Origin: Zygnema cylindricum
Lineage: Eukaryota; Streptophyta; Zygnematophyceae; Zygnematales; Zygnemataceae
Assembly (NCBI GenBank): GCA_037447655.1
Contig: JBBHKE010001687.1
Coordinates: 259,901 to 323,900 of the forward strand
Reading direction: 5' to 3'
Length of the DNA: 64,000 nucleotides
In this document: piece after piece, positions 62,981 to 64,000 of the stretch
Layout: each line of letters starts with the position of its first letter
Numbering within the stretch: the first letter of the stretch is position 1
Notes under the pieces: generated by a model
Seen by the model: only the letters and a program-made list of their open reading frames with translations
Told to the model about the DNA's origin: nothing
The model's database searches: none
Translations under genes and position numbers: made by a program

Positions 62981-63570
62981 TAGAAATGTGGAGTTTAATG
63001 AGAACTTGGAATGGATGGTGAAATGAGCTAATGAGTCCAAACAAGCTCAAGATTATGAGGAGGAAAGTCATTATGAGAAGTTCACTGGAGAGGAGGAGGT
63101 AGAGGACGAAGTTTTGTCAGAGGTAGGGACGAAGAAAAAGGTGCGATTTGTGGAGAAACCTTTAGAGAAAGTTTCGACACCTAAGCTTAGCGGCACCAAA
63201 TCACAAGGAGACAAGGTCACCACAGAATCACCCACAGGTATTGACAACGTGACATCAAAAGAGACACCCCTAGAGAAGGAGGATGATGACAAGATTGAGA
63301 ACAGTGATTGGGATAAAGAATATGTAGATGACGTACGGAGAAGTTAAAGATCCACTAAAGGGAAGGCACCGGAACGGATTTCACCTGGACAGTCATATAA
63401 AAAGAAAACCAGCTACCAGAGGGCAATTTCCGGAATTAGAGAAGAAAGGGCGGAATCTTTTCTCTTATGAAAGGCAATTACAGAAAATCGTCCAGCGAAT
63501 CCTCAATCATACCAAGAGGCTCGAGACTCGGACGAATGGGAGGAGAAGTGGAATCTGGCGTTTATCAAAG
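62981..63570 (+). pseudogene. copia IN-RT linker (family C)
   Basis: Acidic/Lys-rich low-complexity linker. 63114-63347 is open: 'VGTKKKVRFVEKPLEKVSTP' and 'ESPTGIDNVTSKETPLEKED'. Stops at 62977, 63025 and 63345. Then 'SYQEARDSDEWEEKW' (about 63500-63550), the usual start of copia RT (x-E-A-x-x-x-x-x-W-x-x-A/K). Confidence 0.75.
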
Positions 63571-64000
63571 AATTTTATTATGTAAAATCGAATGGGCGTT
63601 TTGAAGAGGTAGATTTACCGGTTGGTAAGAAGGCGATTGACTCAAAGTGGGTTTTTAAGACAAAGACGGGAGCTTTGGGAGAAATTCTTAAGTATAAGGG
63701 GCGGTTAGTATGCAAAGGCTTTCAGCAGAAGGAGGGTATTGATTATTCAGAGACTTTTACTCCTGTGGTTAAGTTTGATTTATTGCGAGCAATTATTGCA
63801 ATGGCGGCGGCGGAAGGAATGCATATCCAACAGATGGATGTAGAGACAACTTTCTTAAATGGAGAATTAGAAGAGGAGGTGTATATGAAAAATCCAGAAG
63901 GAGTTTCTGGAAAAGATGGAAAAGTATGGAGGTTGTGGAAGGCTTTGTATGGTTTGAAGCAGGCACCAAGAACATGGAACCATAAGCTTCACAAGGTCTT
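63560..64000 (+). CDS. copia reverse transcriptase (family C), N-terminal part, runs off the window
   Basis: Open in one frame from about 63560 to the window end: 'KKAIDSKWVFKTKTGALGEI', 'GRLVCKGFQQKEGIDYSETF', 'FDLLRAIIAMAAAEGMHI', 'QQMDVETTFLNGELEEEVYM' with the first catalytic Asp, and 'WKALYGLKQAPRTWNHKL'. The YVDD box would lie just beyond 64000. This is the best preserved RT in the window; the rest of the element and its 3' LTR are outside. It may supply activity for the gag-only element. Confidence 0.93.

Noticed and set aside
1-64000. tRNA, rRNA or other structured RNA genes
   Set aside because: I looked for tRNA-like A/B boxes and rRNA words on both strands and found none that I could support by eye; a covariance-model search would be decisive.

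Overview
This window looks like a piece of a large, AT-rich, repeat-dense eukaryotic nuclear genome. There are no bacterial-style operons. The only host-type genes I can model carry GT...AG introns, and most other recognisable coding sequence belongs to decayed LTR retrotransposons. Several signs point towards the green lineage (a streptophyte alga or an early-diverging land plant), but none is decisive. Two unrelated retroelements share a primer-binding site, TGGTATCGGAGC, one base from the plant initiator-tRNA-Met site. There is a cluster of AACCCTAA telobox-like motifs, a chromodomain Ty3/gypsy element, many Ty1/copia elements, and secreted leucine-rich-repeat (LRR) proteins with one 72-base exon per repeat. 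I saw no tRNA, rRNA or CRISPR.

Layout. 1-1.4 kb: AT-rich, with a dispersed repeat (called R1 here). 1.4-6.25 kb, minus: a broken Ty3/gypsy element that carries a DNA cytosine-5 methyltransferase domain between protease and reverse transcriptase. 8.8-10.95 kb, minus: a copia element (family A) truncated after integrase. 11-17 kb: small transposons and a clear nested insertion, in which an old copia reverse transcriptase was hit by a solo LTR, which was hit by two related TIR elements, each with a long internal palindrome. 17.8-23.5 kb and 35.25-41.1 kb: two copies of one duplicated module. Each has a nine-exon secreted LRR gene on minus and, divergently on plus behind a TATA box, a small predicted secreted protein gene. 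The latter is open in copy 2 and broken in copy 1. 24.3-26.5 kb, 28.9-30.1 kb and 32.2-33.3 kb: three more family-A copia copies; the last two lie in a segmental duplication, one copy of which gained a solo LTR. 41.3-44.4 kb: a complete gag-only copia-like element with two LTRs, 5-base target duplications, PBS, PPT and an intact 425-residue gag. 45.2-51.3 kb, minus: a nearly full-length copia with stops and frameshifts, inserted into an R1 repeat. 52.1-55.4 kb: a very degraded copia on plus. 55.5-58.9 kb, plus: a chromovirus with an internal gag-RT deletion. 59.3-64.0 kb, plus: an autonomous-type copia running off the window, whose gag resembles that of the gag-only element and is preceded by about 1.1 kb of unusual coding sequence.

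How the parts relate. The 60.5-64 kb copia is a plausible source of enzymes for the gag-only element. The methyltransferase-bearing gypsy is the most striking single object: it suggests a retroelement that once could have methylated DNA. The duplicated LRR/secreted-protein module is the best candidate for a host system, because the pair is divergently arranged, kept together through duplication, and the small protein differs sharply between copies in one short segment while its flanks are nearly identical.
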